DNA from: JAKVBK01 sp022447275
GTDB lineage: Bacteria > Pseudomonadota > Alphaproteobacteria > Rhodobacterales > Rhodobacteraceae
Length of the DNA stretch: 64,000 nucleotides
Assembly (NCBI GenBank): GCA_047125605.1
Contig: CP138932.1
Location: forward strand, 248,001-312,000
Direction of reading: 5' to 3'
Shown here: positions 34,640-44,445 of the stretch, piece by piece
Layout: every line of letters begins with the position of its first letter
Position numbering within the stretch: position 1 is the stretch's first letter
Translations under genes and position numbers: made by a program
The notes under the pieces: model-generated
Seen by the model: only the letters and a program-made list of their open reading frames with translations
The model's database searches: none
Told to the model about the DNA's origin: nothing

Positions 34640-35944
34640 TCAGGCGGCGGCCCCGCGCAGGGGCTTGCCACCCACCCACACCGCTTCGACCGCGCGATCA
34701 TCGCCCATCATGATCGTTGGGAAAACGGCTTCCCAGAATGCGTCAGCGCGGGCTGCGCGCTGTGCAATTGCGGGTGTGGAAGCCAAGTTCAGCACGGTCA
34801 AATCGGCGTCGCTGCCCGGGGCAAGCGTGCCAATTCGATCGGCCATCCGCATCACTTGGGCCGAGCCCGTGGTGGCCAGCCAGAGCAACTGGCCCGGATG
34901 CAGGGCCGTGCCCCGCAGCTGCCCGATCTCATAGGCTGCCGCCATGGTGCGCAGCATTGAAAAGCTGGAGCCGCCGCCGGTATCCGTGGCCAAGCCCACC
35001 GCAATGCCATCGGCGCGCCGTGCGGCCATGTCGAACAGGCCAGAGCCGATAAACGTGTTCGATGTGGGGCAATGGACAAGCGCCGAACCGGTTTCCGCCA
35101 GACGGGCCCGTTCGCGCGCTGTCAGCCAGATCGCATGGCCAAACAAAGCACCGGGCCCGAGCAGGCCATAGCGTTCATAGGTGTCCAGGTAGTCGCGCGC
35201 CCAAGGTTCGAGCGTTTGCACCCAGGCAACCTCATCCTCCTGCTCGGAGAGATGGGTTTGCATCAGGCACTCAGGATTGGCCTGCCACAGGGCGCCAAGG
35301 GCCTCCAACTGCTCCAGCGTCGAGGTGGGCGTGAAACGGGGTGTGATTGCGTAGGTGGCGCGGCCCTTGCCGTGCCATGCGGCGATCAGCGCCGCAGAAT
35401 TGTCATAGGCGGTCTGGGCCGTGTCGCGCAGCCCGTCCGGGGCGTTCCGGTCCATGGCTGTAAGCCCACCGGCGACGGCCATCCCGCGGGTGGCGGCGGC
35501 TGTGAAATACGCCTCAACCGAACTGGGGTGGATGGTACAATAGCTGCAAATGCTGGTGGTGCCATGATCCAGCACCAGATCGAAATACCGGCCTGCCGTG
35601 TCATTGGCATGGGCCGCATCGCCGAAGGCCATCTCGGCGGGAAAGGTGTAGCCATTGAGCCAGTCGATCAGCCGCTTGCCCCAACTGGCGATAATGCCGG
35701 TCTGGGGGTAGTGGGCATGGGCGTCCACGAAGCCGGGCAGGATCAGCGCGTCCCCGTAGTCATGCACAGGTGCCATGGGGGCCGTGGCGCGAAGGCTGTC
35801 TGCGGGGCCCGTGGCAACGATGCGCCCGTCGCGCAGCAGAACGCCGCCCGTGCGCTCTACATGGGCTGCCTCCGCGATTGGGGCTGTAAAAGGATCGGCC
35901 TGGAAAGTCAGCACCTGGCCGAGAAGCAGAGTTTCTTGTGTCAT
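34640..35944 (-). CDS. guaD: Guanine deaminase
   Basis: A 434-aa amidohydrolase that converts guanine to xanthine. The HXH zinc motif lies in FVDAHAHYPQ; further ligands appear in THLSEQEDEV, GHAIWLT and LATDTGGG. SWGKRLIDWLNGYTFPAE is characteristic of GuaD. Together with the 8-oxoguanine deaminase 2 kb away it points to local purine-base catabolism. The ATG is preceded by AGAGG on the minus strand. Divergent from mgtE. Confidence 0.92.
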   Translation of the reverse strand: MTQETLLLGQVLTFQADPFTAPIAEAAHVERTGGVLLRDGRIVATGPADSLRATAPMAPVHDYGDALILPGFVDAHAHYPQTGIIASWGKRLIDWLNGYTFPAEMAFGDAAHANDTAGRYFDLVLDHGTTSICSYCTIHPSSVEAYFTAAATRGMAVAGGLTAMDRNAPDGLRDTAQTAYDNSAALIAAWHGKGRATYAITPRFTPTSTLEQLEALGALWQANPECLMQTHLSEQEDEVAWVQTLEPWARDYLDTYERYGLLGPGALFGHAIWLTARERARLAETGSALVHCPTSNTFIGSGLFDMAARRADGIAVGLATDTGGGSSFSMLRTMAAAYEIGQLRGTALHPGQLLWLATTGSAQVMRMADRIGTLAPGSDADLTVLNLASTPAIAQRAARADAFWEAVFPTIMMGDDRAVEAVWVGGKPLRGAAA

Positions 35945-36104
35945 GCCTCTTGCCTGCCACGGGCACGGCGGATCGGAAAGAGCTATTTGCGCCGAGCGTG
36001 ATGCTTGCGCCGCCGTGGCGCAGGCCTATGGTACCGCGCATCCCCTTCGTGCACGGATCGGGCCTGATGCGTGCGCCGCAGCAATCGACCCTAGCGGAGG
36101 TGTC

Positions 36105-37493
36105 ATGTCCGAACCTGACCGCAAGCCCGACAGCGAAGAAGACGGCGGCTACAGCCTGGACCGCAGTTTCGTCAACACCGTCCTACAGGCGGTAGAACAA
36201 GACGATGATGCGCAGCTGGCGCGGCTTCTCGAACCTGTTCACCCTGCCGACATCGCAGACCTTATGGAGCAGGTGGGCGAGAAACAGCGACGCGCTCTGC
36301 TGCGGGTCTGGGGCGAAGAAATCGATGGCGAGGTGCTGTCTGAGCTGGATGATTCGCTGCGCGAAGAGGTGTTCGAGGAAATCCCGGACGAAGTGCTGGG
36401 CGAAGCCGTGCGGGAGTTGGACAGTGACGATGTTGTCGATCTGGTCGAAGACCTTGAACCGGCGCAACGCGATGTCTTGCTCTCGGCCCTCGATGCCCCG
36501 GAGCGGGCTGCGGTGGAGCAGGCTCTGTCCTACCCGGAGTTTTCCGCTGGGCGCTTGATGCAGCGCGAGGTTGTCTATGCGCCTGAGCATTGGAATGTGG
36601 GCCGGATCATCGACTATATGCGCTTTGATCAGGCAGAGATGCCCGAGCAATTCTATCACGTTGTGTTGGTCGATCCGCGGATGCGGCCAACGGGCTATGT
36701 GACGCTTGGCAAGGTGCTCGCAAGCCCGCGCACGCACCCGCTGCGCAGCTTGTGCGAGGACAGTTTCAGAACCGTCCGGGTGACAGAGGATGAAGGTGAA
36801 GTGGCCTATGCCTTCAACCAGTATCACCTGATCTCCATGCCTGTTGTCGATGAGGACGACCGATTGGTGGGCGTGATTACGATCGACGATGCAATGGCCG
36901 TGCTCGACCATGAACATGAAGAAGATATCCTGCGTCTGGCGGGCGTCTCCGACGAAAGCTCTCTGTCGGACCGCGTGGCCGAAACGACGCGGCGACGCCT
37001 GCCCTGGCTGGCGGTCAATCTAGGCACCGCGATCCTGGCCTCTCTGGTGATAGCGGAGTTTGATGCGGTCATCGCTCAAGTGGTGGCGCTGGCCGTGCTG
37101 ATGCCAATCGTCGCCTCCATGGGCGGCAATGCGGGCACCCAATCCCTGACAGTGGCCGTGCGGGCCATCGCAACCAAAGACCTTACGGCGGCAAATATCT
37201 GGCGGGTTTTGCGGCGCGAAGGGTTGGTGGGGCTGATCAACGGGGTGGTCTTTGCGTTGATCATGGGCGGCATTGCGCTGCTGTGGTTCGGATCAGCCCA
37301 GATCGGCGCCGTGATTGCTTTGGCTATGGTCATCAACATGGTCATCGCAGGTCTGGCGGGGATCACAATTCCCTTTGTTTTGGACAGGATCGGCGTCGAT
37401 CCTGCGCTGGCCTCAGGGGCGTTTGTGACAACAGTCACTGATGTTGTTGGGTTTCTGGCCTTTCTTGGTTTGGCGGCGATGGTGCTGTTATGA
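36105..37493 (+). CDS. mgtE: Magnesium transporter MgtE
   Basis: A 462-aa MgtE-type magnesium channel. The cytoplasmic part has an acidic helical MgtE_N domain (about residues 30-135), then two CBS domains (about 140-260) that sense magnesium. The C-terminal part has five membrane helices, with the pore segment MPIVASMGGNAGTQ. GGAGG precedes the ATG; the frame is open upstream without homology. Its stop overlaps the cyclo-ligase start (ATGA). Confidence 0.93.
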   Translation: MSEPDRKPDSEEDGGYSLDRSFVNTVLQAVEQDDDAQLARLLEPVHPADIADLMEQVGEKQRRALLRVWGEEIDGEVLSELDDSLREEVFEEIPDEVLGEAVRELDSDDVVDLVEDLEPAQRDVLLSALDAPERAAVEQALSYPEFSAGRLMQREVVYAPEHWNVGRIIDYMRFDQAEMPEQFYHVVLVDPRMRPTGYVTLGKVLASPRTHPLRSLCEDSFRTVRVTEDEGEVAYAFNQYHLISMPVVDEDDRLVGVITIDDAMAVLDHEHEEDILRLAGVSDESSLSDRVAETTRRRLPWLAVNLGTAILASLVIAEFDAVIAQVVALAVLMPIVASMGGNAGTQSLTVAVRAIATKDLTAANIWRVLRREGLVGLINGVVFALIMGGIALLWFGSAQIGAVIALAMVINMVIAGLAGITIPFVLDRIGVDPALASGAFVTTVTDVVGFLAFLGLAAMVLL

Positions 37494-38044
37494 CCTCAAC
37501 CATCGCAGAGCAGAAGGCCACCGCGCGCAAGGCCGCGTTTGGGCGCCGCAAAACGGCCCATCGCCCCGGTGATCACGGCCAAAAGCTGCTGGCTGAGATC
37601 GGCCCGGTGCGTGGCCGCGTTATCGCGGGCTACATGCCGATCCGCACAGAGATTGACCCCTTGCCGGCAATGGCCGTGCTTGCACAGGAAAACACGCTTT
37701 GTGTGCCGATTGTGCGCGGGACAGGCCAAGCGCTCGAATTCAGGACTTGGTCGCCCGGCTGTGCGCTGGAGAAAGGCGCGTTCGGCGCTTTGATCCCGAC
37801 AAATGGCAGTTTGGTACAGCCCGATACGTTGATCGTTCCGTTGGTGGCATTTACCGACGGGTGCTTTCGATTGGGCTATGGCGGAGGCTTCTATGACAGA
37901 ACATTGCACGGGCTACGCCAGCGCGGGCCAATCCGTGCATTGGGGTTCGCCTATGAGGCACAATTTGCCCCGTCTTTACCATTGGAAGACACCGATCAGC
38001 CCCTCGATGTGATCGTGACCGAGGATGCCATTCACCGTCCGTAG
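37490..38044 (+). CDS. 5-formyltetrahydrofolate cyclo-ligase
   Basis: A 184-aa enzyme that converts 5-formyl-THF to 5,10-methenyl-THF using ATP. Family motifs: GYMPIRTEIDP near residue 47, LIVPLVAFTDGCFRLGYGGGFYDRTL near 115-140, and a final GFAYEAQ. It overlaps mgtE by 4 nt. The YmdB-type gene about 1 kb downstream is a frequent neighbour in this group. Confidence 0.92.
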   Translation: MTSTIAEQKATARKAAFGRRKTAHRPGDHGQKLLAEIGPVRGRVIAGYMPIRTEIDPLPAMAVLAQENTLCVPIVRGTGQALEFRTWSPGCALEKGAFGALIPTNGSLVQPDTLIVPLVAFTDGCFRLGYGGGFYDRTLHGLRQRGPIRALGFAYEAQFAPSLPLEDTDQPLDVIVTEDAIHRP

Positions 38045-38083
38045 CTGCCACTTCTCAGAGTGCTCGAAGACGGTGGACAGGGC

Positions 38084-38869
38084 TCAATACAGGCGCAGGG
38101 TTTTCAAGAAATCTTCCTGAGGCTCGCATGCGCGCACCAGCAACCCATTCGCCGGATAGTCAGGTGTGACTGGGATAAATTCCCGAGCCGAGGCAGACCA
38201 GTAGTAGTACTCCCGCACCTCTGGCGACTGCACGATCAAAATGTGGTTTGGATAAAGGTCGACATCTCCGGTCACCATCCTGCGCAGATTGAAATCCAGT
38301 GAAATATTGCGCAGGGACGGGACTGTTCTGAGTGGATCATTGTTGCGCGGTCCGCCGGCTAGACAATAGGGCTGACCCTCTGCCAGTTTAACGGTTTGCC
38401 AAATGGACGACGGGACCCCGGCCAGTGAATAGAGCGCAACCCCGGTGGCGAGCGCGAGCATAACAAGTGACAGATTGCCCCCCCAGTAATGCATCGGGGC
38501 TTGCACCATAAACGCCACCATGCCGGTCAACGCGAAGGTGAGCGCAAAACCATGTACGATGGCGTTGGCAGATCCCAATCCTGCTGCAGACGCCAGCACA
38601 ACGGATGCCACGATACCGTAAGACAGAATGCCAAAGATCCAGAGCGTGGCAGGCGTGGAGCGCATGCGCCAGCGCGTGAGCCGAAGCAAGCCCAAAGTCA
38701 GCACGATCAAAGGGGCTCCCGCAAGCAAGACGACAACCAGTAAACGGAGCACGCCACCGCGCCGCAACGATGTGAGTGGGTTGATTGCGCGGTATTCCGA
38801 GAGTTCTGGCGCCAGTCCGAGAAGCATCACCAACACAAAGGGCAGCAACCAAATGCTCTTTTTTGACAT
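38084..38869 (-). CDS. Uncharacterised membrane protein
   Basis: A 261-aa protein of no recognised family. A signal-like first helix and four to five further hydrophobic segments occupy residues 5-170. A polar C-terminal domain of about 90 residues follows, containing CLAGGPRNNDP and two Cys, likely exposed outside the cytoplasm. ATG 38869 has AGGGG upstream on the minus strand; the frame extends further upstream as antisense to the YmdB gene and is not used. It lies convergent with the cyclo-ligase gene. Confidence 0.65.
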   Translation of the reverse strand: MSKKSIWLLPFVLVMLLGLAPELSEYRAINPLTSLRRGGVLRLLVVVLLAGAPLIVLTLGLLRLTRWRMRSTPATLWIFGILSYGIVASVVLASAAGLGSANAIVHGFALTFALTGMVAFMVQAPMHYWGGNLSLVMLALATGVALYSLAGVPSSIWQTVKLAEGQPYCLAGGPRNNDPLRTVPSLRNISLDFNLRRMVTGDVDLYPNHILIVQSPEVREYYYWSASAREFIPVTPDYPANGLLVRACEPQEDFLKTLRLY

Positions 38870-39007
38870 AGACCCCTCGTTTGTCTCGCTACACTGCCCT
38901 TGCGTAGAGCGGCCTTTGCCCAGAGGCAACCGTGCTACCGATGCCGCCGCTAATCTGTGCCCAACTGTGGCTGGACGGCGCCCGATATGAAGGGTAGGGC
39001 TGAGAGC

Positions 39008-39841
39008 ATGAAAGTTGTGTTTCTTGGCGATGTCATGGGCCGCGCGGGCCGCGCGGCAATTGCTGAATATCTTCCGCGCATGCGCCGAGACTGGGCGCTG
39101 GATTTCGTCTGCGTCAATGGCGAGAACGCCACCAATGGCGCGGGCTTGTCTGCGGCCCATGCCAAAGAGTTGCTGGAGGCTGGCGCTGACTGCATTACGC
39201 TGGGCGATCATGCCTTTGACCAGAGGGACATGCTCCAGTTCATTGAAACCGAGCAGCGCATCATCCGGCCCCTGAATTTTGCGAAGGGGCCCGCCGCGCC
39301 CGGGCGGGGCGCGCGGGTTTTCCAAACCCACTCAGGCGCGCGTATTTTGGTGGCCCAGGCGCTGGGCCAGGTCTTCATGAAGCGGGACTTCGATGATCCC
39401 TTTGCAGCTGTCGGAAAACTTCTGGACAGCCACCCAAGAGGGGGGCAGGTGCAGGCCATGCTTCTCGACATGCATTGTGAAGCCACCTCCGAAAAGATGG
39501 GCATGGGCCATTTCTGCGATGGACGGGCCTCGATCGTGGTGGGCACACATACCCATGTGCCCACGGGCGATGCCCAGATCCTTCCCAATGGCACGGCGTT
39601 TTTGACAGATGCCGGCATGTGCGGGGATTACAACTCGATCATTGGGATGGAGGCAGCCGAGCCCTTGCGCCGTTTCACGACCGGAATGGTCAAGGGCCGC
39701 ATGCAACCCGCCAAGGGGCCTGCAACTGTGAGCGGGATCTATGCCGAGATCGATCCAAGCACAGGGGCTGCTGTGCGGGTTGAGATGGTGCGACAGGGCG
39801 GGCGTCTTGCACCCAGCGGCCCGGCCCCATTGGCCGGCTAA
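39008..39841 (+). CDS. YmdB-family metallophosphoesterase (TIGR00282)
   Basis: A 277-aa calcineurin-like phosphoesterase of the YmdB/TIGR00282 group; the Bacillus YmdB hydrolyses cyclic nucleotides. Metal ligands appear in FLGDVMGRAGR, NGENATNGAG, LGDHAFDQ and VGTHTHVPTGD. Substrate in this lineage is unknown. The ATG at 39008 is preceded by GGGCTGAGAG; upstream in-frame ATG 38957 lies outside the family start. Confidence 0.88.
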   Translation: MKVVFLGDVMGRAGRAAIAEYLPRMRRDWALDFVCVNGENATNGAGLSAAHAKELLEAGADCITLGDHAFDQRDMLQFIETEQRIIRPLNFAKGPAAPGRGARVFQTHSGARILVAQALGQVFMKRDFDDPFAAVGKLLDSHPRGGQVQAMLLDMHCEATSEKMGMGHFCDGRASIVVGTHTHVPTGDAQILPNGTAFLTDAGMCGDYNSIIGMEAAEPLRRFTTGMVKGRMQPAKGPATVSGIYAEIDPSTGAAVRVEMVRQGGRLAPSGPAPLAG

Positions 39842-39946
39842 AACAGCACAGCGGGCGCAGCGTTATAAAAGACGCTGCATTCCGTCTCTTGTGGCGCGTA
39901 TTGGCCTCCTCCTAAACTGGCCTCTGAACGCAAATAGGAACGGCCC

Positions 39947-41725
39947 ATGCTCCCCTTTGAGGTGACCCCACCCGGCGATGCAATCCTCGCCCTGACGGTT
40001 GTCGTCGTGATGTTTTACATGTTCCTGCGCGAGACATTCCCGCCCGAAGTCATTGCGATTGGCGGGGCCGCTGCCCTGCTGCTGAGCGGGGTGCTGCCCT
40101 ATGAGACAGCCCGCGCAGTTCTGGCAAACCCGGCCCCTTGGACGATCGCGGCCATGTTCATCGTGATGGGGGCATTGGCGCGTACGGGCGCGTTAGAGAG
40201 CTTTACCCAGCATGCCACGAAACAGGCGGAAACCCGGCCCAAGCTTGCGGTCGGGGGCTTGGTGGGGTTTGTCGTCTTTTCCTCCGCCATTGTCTCAAAC
40301 ACGCCGGTCGTGGTGGTGATGATCCCGGTCTTTGTGCAACTGGCGAAAACCATGGGCTTTTCGCCGTCCAAGTTGTTGATCCCCCTCAGCTACGCGGCAA
40401 TCCTTGGGGGCACGCTCACACTCATTGGGACGTCAACAAACCTGCTGGTTGACGGGGTGGCCCGTGCGCAAGGGCTCGCACCTTTCGGGATTTTCGAGGT
40501 GACGCCGCTTGCCGTGATCCTGGTGATTTGGGGCATGATCTACCTGCGCTTTATCGCGCCGCGCTTGCTGCCAGACCGGGAAAGCCTCTCCAGTCTGGTC
40601 TCGAACCGGGCCAAGATGAAATTTTTCACGGAGGTGGCCCTGCCCGAAGACAGCGCTCTGATTGGGCGTTCCGTGCTGGAGGTGGAGTTGTTTCGCCGTG
40701 AAGGCATGCGCGTGATCGATGTGTTGCGCGGCGATGCCTCCCTGCGCCGCGATTTGCGCGCGGTGGAGCTGCAATCGGGCGATCGGGTGGTGCTGCGCAC
40801 GGAGATGAGCGAATTGCTCGGCCTGCAGGAAAACCCGTCGGTGCGGATGGTGGATAAGCTCAGTTCTGTGGAAACAGCGACCGTTGAAGTGCTGATTTCC
40901 CCCGGCGCCCGCATGGTGGGCCGCTCGCTGGGCGATCTGCGCTTGCGCCGTCGCTATGGTGTGTACCCGCTGGCTGTGCATCGCCGCAGTCAGAATATCG
41001 GCCGCCAATTGGATGATCTGGTGGTGCGGGTGGGCGACACGCTGCTCTTGGAAGGGGCCCCGCAGGATATCCAGCGCCTGGCCCAGGATATGGGGTTGGT
41101 CGACATCACGCAGCCCAGTGCACGCCCCTATCGGCGCGAACGCGCCTGGGTCGCGCTGCTGGCGCTGTTGGGGATCGTCGTGCTGGCAGCCTTTGGTGTG
41201 GCCCCGATCCTTGCCCTGTCTGTGCTGGCTGTGGCGATCGTGTTGCTCACCCGATGCATCGATGCCGAAGAGGCGTTTGGCTTTGTCGAAGGGCGCTTGT
41301 TGGCACTGATCTTTGCCATGCTGGCCGTTGGCGCAGGGCTCGAAGCGTCTGGTGCGGTTGCCCTGATCGTCGAGGCCGCAGCGCCCTATCTGGGGGGATT
41401 GCCGCCCTTCCTGATGATCTGGGCGGTCTACCTATTGACCTCCGTGCTGACAGAGATGGTGTCGAACAACGCGGTTGCTGTCGTCGTGACGCCGATTGCC
41501 ATCGGGTTGGCTGCGGCGCTGGGATTAGATCCACGTCCGTTCGTCGTGGCCGTCATGGTTGCGGCATCGGCCAGTTTTGCCACCCCGATCGGGTATCAAA
41601 CCAACATGCTTGTCTATGGCCCGGGCGGCTATCAGTTTTCTGATTACCTGAAGGTGGGGGTGCCGCTGAACCTGAGCGTTGGCGTGCTGGCAGCGCTGGT
41701 CATCCCGATGATTTGGCCGCTTTGA
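39947..41725 (+). CDS. SLC13/DASS-type transporter with TrkA-C domains
   Basis: A 592-aa anion permease of the divalent anion:sodium symporter (SLC13) family. The membrane part is split by two cytosolic TrkA-C/RCK_C domains (about residues 215-385). The two transport hairpins appear as SNTPVVVVMIPV and GTSTNLLVDG in the first half and SNNAVAVVVTPIA and PIGYQTNMLVYGPGGY in the second. Bacterial members transport sulfate, dicarboxylates or other anions; the substrate here cannot be assigned. Confidence 0.87.
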   Translation: MLPFEVTPPGDAILALTVVVVMFYMFLRETFPPEVIAIGGAAALLLSGVLPYETARAVLANPAPWTIAAMFIVMGALARTGALESFTQHATKQAETRPKLAVGGLVGFVVFSSAIVSNTPVVVVMIPVFVQLAKTMGFSPSKLLIPLSYAAILGGTLTLIGTSTNLLVDGVARAQGLAPFGIFEVTPLAVILVIWGMIYLRFIAPRLLPDRESLSSLVSNRAKMKFFTEVALPEDSALIGRSVLEVELFRREGMRVIDVLRGDASLRRDLRAVELQSGDRVVLRTEMSELLGLQENPSVRMVDKLSSVETATVEVLISPGARMVGRSLGDLRLRRRYGVYPLAVHRRSQNIGRQLDDLVVRVGDTLLLEGAPQDIQRLAQDMGLVDITQPSARPYRRERAWVALLALLGIVVLAAFGVAPILALSVLAVAIVLLTRCIDAEEAFGFVEGRLLALIFAMLAVGAGLEASGAVALIVEAAAPYLGGLPPFLMIWAVYLLTSVLTEMVSNNAVAVVVTPIAIGLAAALGLDPRPFVVAVMVAASASFATPIGYQTNMLVYGPGGYQFSDYLKVGVPLNLSVGVLAALVIPMIWPL

Positions 41726-41881
41726 TCCGCCCGTGTCTGCGGGTCAGGCACCTGAACGCCACCAAGAGCGGCTGTATCGGCAGTCAAAGCAGGGCCGCAG
41801 GCGTCCGCATGGGGCTTGAGAAGCCTGAGCCGCCTTCGTATAACCGCGCGGCACCGCTGAGACTTCACCAGGGAGAACCAC

Positions 41882-42628
41882 ATGGCCGGCCATTCAAAAT
41901 GGGCAAACATCCAGCACCGCAAGGGCCGTCAGGACGCGGCGCGGTCGAAATTGTTTTCCAAGCTCGCCAAGGAAATCACTGTGGCCGCCAAGATGGGCGA
42001 CCCGGACCCTGACAAAAATCCCCGCCTGCGGCTGGCCGTAAAAGAAGCCAAGTCCCAATCGGTGCCCAAGGATGTTATCGAGCGTGCGATCAAGAAATCC
42101 ATGGGCGGAGAGGGCGATGATTACGAAGAAATTCGCTACGAAGGCTATGGCCCGGGTGGCGTGGCTGTCATTGTTGAGGCGATGACGGACAATCGCAACC
42201 GCACAGCCTCCACCGTGCGGTCCACCTTTGGCAAACATGGCGGCAATCTGGGCGAAACCGGCTCGGTCTCCTTCATGTTCGAGCGCAAGGGCGAGATTGT
42301 CTATGCGCTGGCAGCCGGGGATGAGGACACCATCATGATGGCGGCTCTGGAAGCCGGCGCGGAAGACGTCGAGCATTCCGAGGAAAACCACGTCATCTAC
42401 TGTGCGGATACGGATCTCAACGATGTGTCGAACGCGCTTGAGGCAGATTTGGGTGAATCGGAAACAGCAAAGCTGATCTGGAAACCCACAACCACCACAG
42501 AGCTGGATCTCGAGGGCGTTCAAAAGCTGATGCGATTGATTGACGTGCTCGAAGATGACGATGACATCCAGCGCGTGACCGCCAATTTCGAGGTTTCTGA
42601 CGAGGTCATGGCGCAGTTGACCGCCTGA
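41882..42628 (+). CDS. YebC/PmpR-family regulatory protein
   Basis: A 248-aa member of the YebC/TACO1 family, starting MAGHSKWANIQHRKGRQDA and containing the conserved PDKNPRLRLAV, YEGYGPGGVAVIVE and RNRTAS motifs. Members act as DNA-binding regulators or promote translation of proline-rich stretches. Length is standard. GGGAGAA lies just before the ATG. Confidence 0.95.
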   Translation: MAGHSKWANIQHRKGRQDAARSKLFSKLAKEITVAAKMGDPDPDKNPRLRLAVKEAKSQSVPKDVIERAIKKSMGGEGDDYEEIRYEGYGPGGVAVIVEAMTDNRNRTASTVRSTFGKHGGNLGETGSVSFMFERKGEIVYALAAGDEDTIMMAALEAGAEDVEHSEENHVIYCADTDLNDVSNALEADLGESETAKLIWKPTTTTELDLEGVQKLMRLIDVLEDDDDIQRVTANFEVSDEVMAQLTA

Positions 42629-42786
42629 TCGGATCGGCCCTGCCATCTGTACTCTCGCGCACCCAGAGCGTGCGGGGGGACTGACAGCCTGCAGAGTTCG
42701 GAGCACCCCTTTGCTGGTGCAGAAACGGTGGGGCCTGCAAGGCGCGCCGGGTTGCAACTGGCGGCGCGATCAGGTCAGGTGCAGCC

Positions 42787-43722
42787 ATGTCAGCGCAGAC
42801 CTCCCCAGACAACAGCCCCGCTTCGCCTCCGGCCTCACGTCCGATGGTGGGCATCCTGTGGATGCTTGTAACGGGCCTGTTCTTCGTGGCCGTCACTGCT
42901 ACGGTGAAGATGATTGACGGGCGTGTTCCAGCCGCTCAGGCAGCTTTTGTCCGCTACCTGTTCGGGCTGGTCCTGCTGTTGCCGATGATTGGCACGTTGA
43001 TTTCGACGCCGATCTCGGGGGCAGGCTGGCGCCTTTTTGTGATGCGCGGGGTGGTCCACACGCTGGGGGTGACGCTTTGGTTTTTTGCCATGAGCCGGAT
43101 CACCATCGCTGAGTTGACCGCCCTGAACTACATGACGCCGGTTTTCGTCACCCTTGGCGCGGCCCTGTTCTTGGGAGAGCGTCTGGCCGCACGCCGGATC
43201 GCGGCAATTGTCGTTGCGGTACTGGGCGCGCTGATCATCCTGCGTCCGGGATTTCGTGAGATCGAGCTTGGCCACCTTGCGATGCTGTGTGGCGCCCTGT
43301 TTCTGGGGGCGTCCTACCTGCTGGCCAAGCGGCTCTCGGGGATGGTGCCGCCCTCTGTGGTGGTCGCGTGGCTGTCGATCACGGTGACGATTGGCCTCGC
43401 GCCTCTTGCCATTCCTGTCTGGGTTACGCCCAGCATGGTGGATCTGGGCTGGCTTGCTCTGGTCGCGGTGTTTGCCACCGCAGGCCATTACACCATGACG
43501 CTTGCCCTCCGTGCAGCGCCCGTCGCCGTTACGCAACCGGTGATCTTCTTGCAACTTGTGTGGGCCGTGCTGCTGGGGGTGGTATTTTTCGGCGAGCCGA
43601 TCGACCCCTACGTGGTACTTGGCGGCACGATCATCGTCTGCGCCATCAGCTTTATCGCCTGGAGGGAAGCCCGCCTGAAAAAGAAACCGCCGCCACCCTC
43701 TGCGGTGCCGGGCAAAATCTAA
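42787..43722 (+). CDS. EamA-family drug/metabolite transporter (DMT)
   Basis: A 311-aa membrane protein with ten predicted helices arranged as two EamA repeats (about residues 20-150 and 165-290). LNYMTPVFVTLGAALFLGERLAARR in repeat one is the family hallmark. Substrate unknown. It ends in a short basic, Pro-rich cytoplasmic tail. It converges on the following SDR gene. Confidence 0.87.
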   Translation: MSAQTSPDNSPASPPASRPMVGILWMLVTGLFFVAVTATVKMIDGRVPAAQAAFVRYLFGLVLLLPMIGTLISTPISGAGWRLFVMRGVVHTLGVTLWFFAMSRITIAELTALNYMTPVFVTLGAALFLGERLAARRIAAIVVAVLGALIILRPGFREIELGHLAMLCGALFLGASYLLAKRLSGMVPPSVVVAWLSITVTIGLAPLAIPVWVTPSMVDLGWLALVAVFATAGHYTMTLALRAAPVAVTQPVIFLQLVWAVLLGVVFFGEPIDPYVVLGGTIIVCAISFIAWREARLKKKPPPPSAVPGKI

Positions 43723-43768
43723 CGACCAGCCTCAGCCATCGTTGCCGGCGGCGCGGCGCACTTGCGCA

Positions 43769-44443
43769 TCAGAACGGATGGTCGCGCCCGTCCCATGTCT
43801 CAAAGACGCCCGTGTGGTCTGGGCCGAGCGCATCGAACCGGGCGATCAGCCCTTCGGCTGCTTCCTGCACATCGATATCGGCCGCAGCACCGCCCATGTC
43901 GGTGCGCACCCAGCCCGGGTGATATATCCCCACCGCGATGCCTGAGGGCCGCAAGTCCGTGGCGAGGTTTCGCCCCATATTCAGAACGGCCGCCTTGGAG
44001 GCGCGATAGATATAGGAGCCGCCTGGCGCCCGTGTGGCAGAGCCCATCTGGGACCCGATCAGGGCAATGCGGGGGCGTTCTGCGAGATGCAAATTGGGCA
44101 AGAAAGTCTGAACGGTTTGGAACACCCCTGTCACATTGGTGGCGAAAGTGTCTGCCCAGAGCCGCGCATGATAGCCCTCGGATAAGGATTGCCCCTTGTC
44201 GAGGTAAACCCCTGCATTGCAGATCAAAAGATCAATCGGGCGGCCCTGCATCTGTTCGGCAAGCGCCTTCAGGCTGGCAACGGATGTCACATCCAGAGGC
44301 AGCAGGCCCGCATCATCCGTCCCCGAGGCGGTGCCCTGTCGGGCGGTGCCAAGTGCGGGGCCGCGTTCAGACAAAAGGTTCAGCAGGGCAGCGCCAATGC
44401 CCCGGTTGGCCCCTGTGACAAGGGCGAGGCTTTGATGCGTCAT
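43769..44443 (-). CDS. Short-chain dehydrogenase/reductase
   Basis: A 224-aa SDR with cofactor motif TGANRGIG, ICNAG, catalytic YRASK (Tyr/Lys) and HPGWVRTDMGG. The substrate is unknown. Its closest relatives by pattern are the C-factor-like/sniffer SDRs. It is transcribed just downstream of the DUF1178 gene, with 2 bases between stop and start, so the two form an operon. Confidence 0.85.
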   Translation of the reverse strand: MTHQSLALVTGANRGIGAALLNLLSERGPALGTARQGTASGTDDAGLLPLDVTSVASLKALAEQMQGRPIDLLICNAGVYLDKGQSLSEGYHARLWADTFATNVTGVFQTVQTFLPNLHLAERPRIALIGSQMGSATRAPGGSYIYRASKAAVLNMGRNLATDLRPSGIAVGIYHPGWVRTDMGGAAADIDVQEAAEGLIARFDALGPDHTGVFETWDGRDHPF

Positions 44444-44445
44444 GC

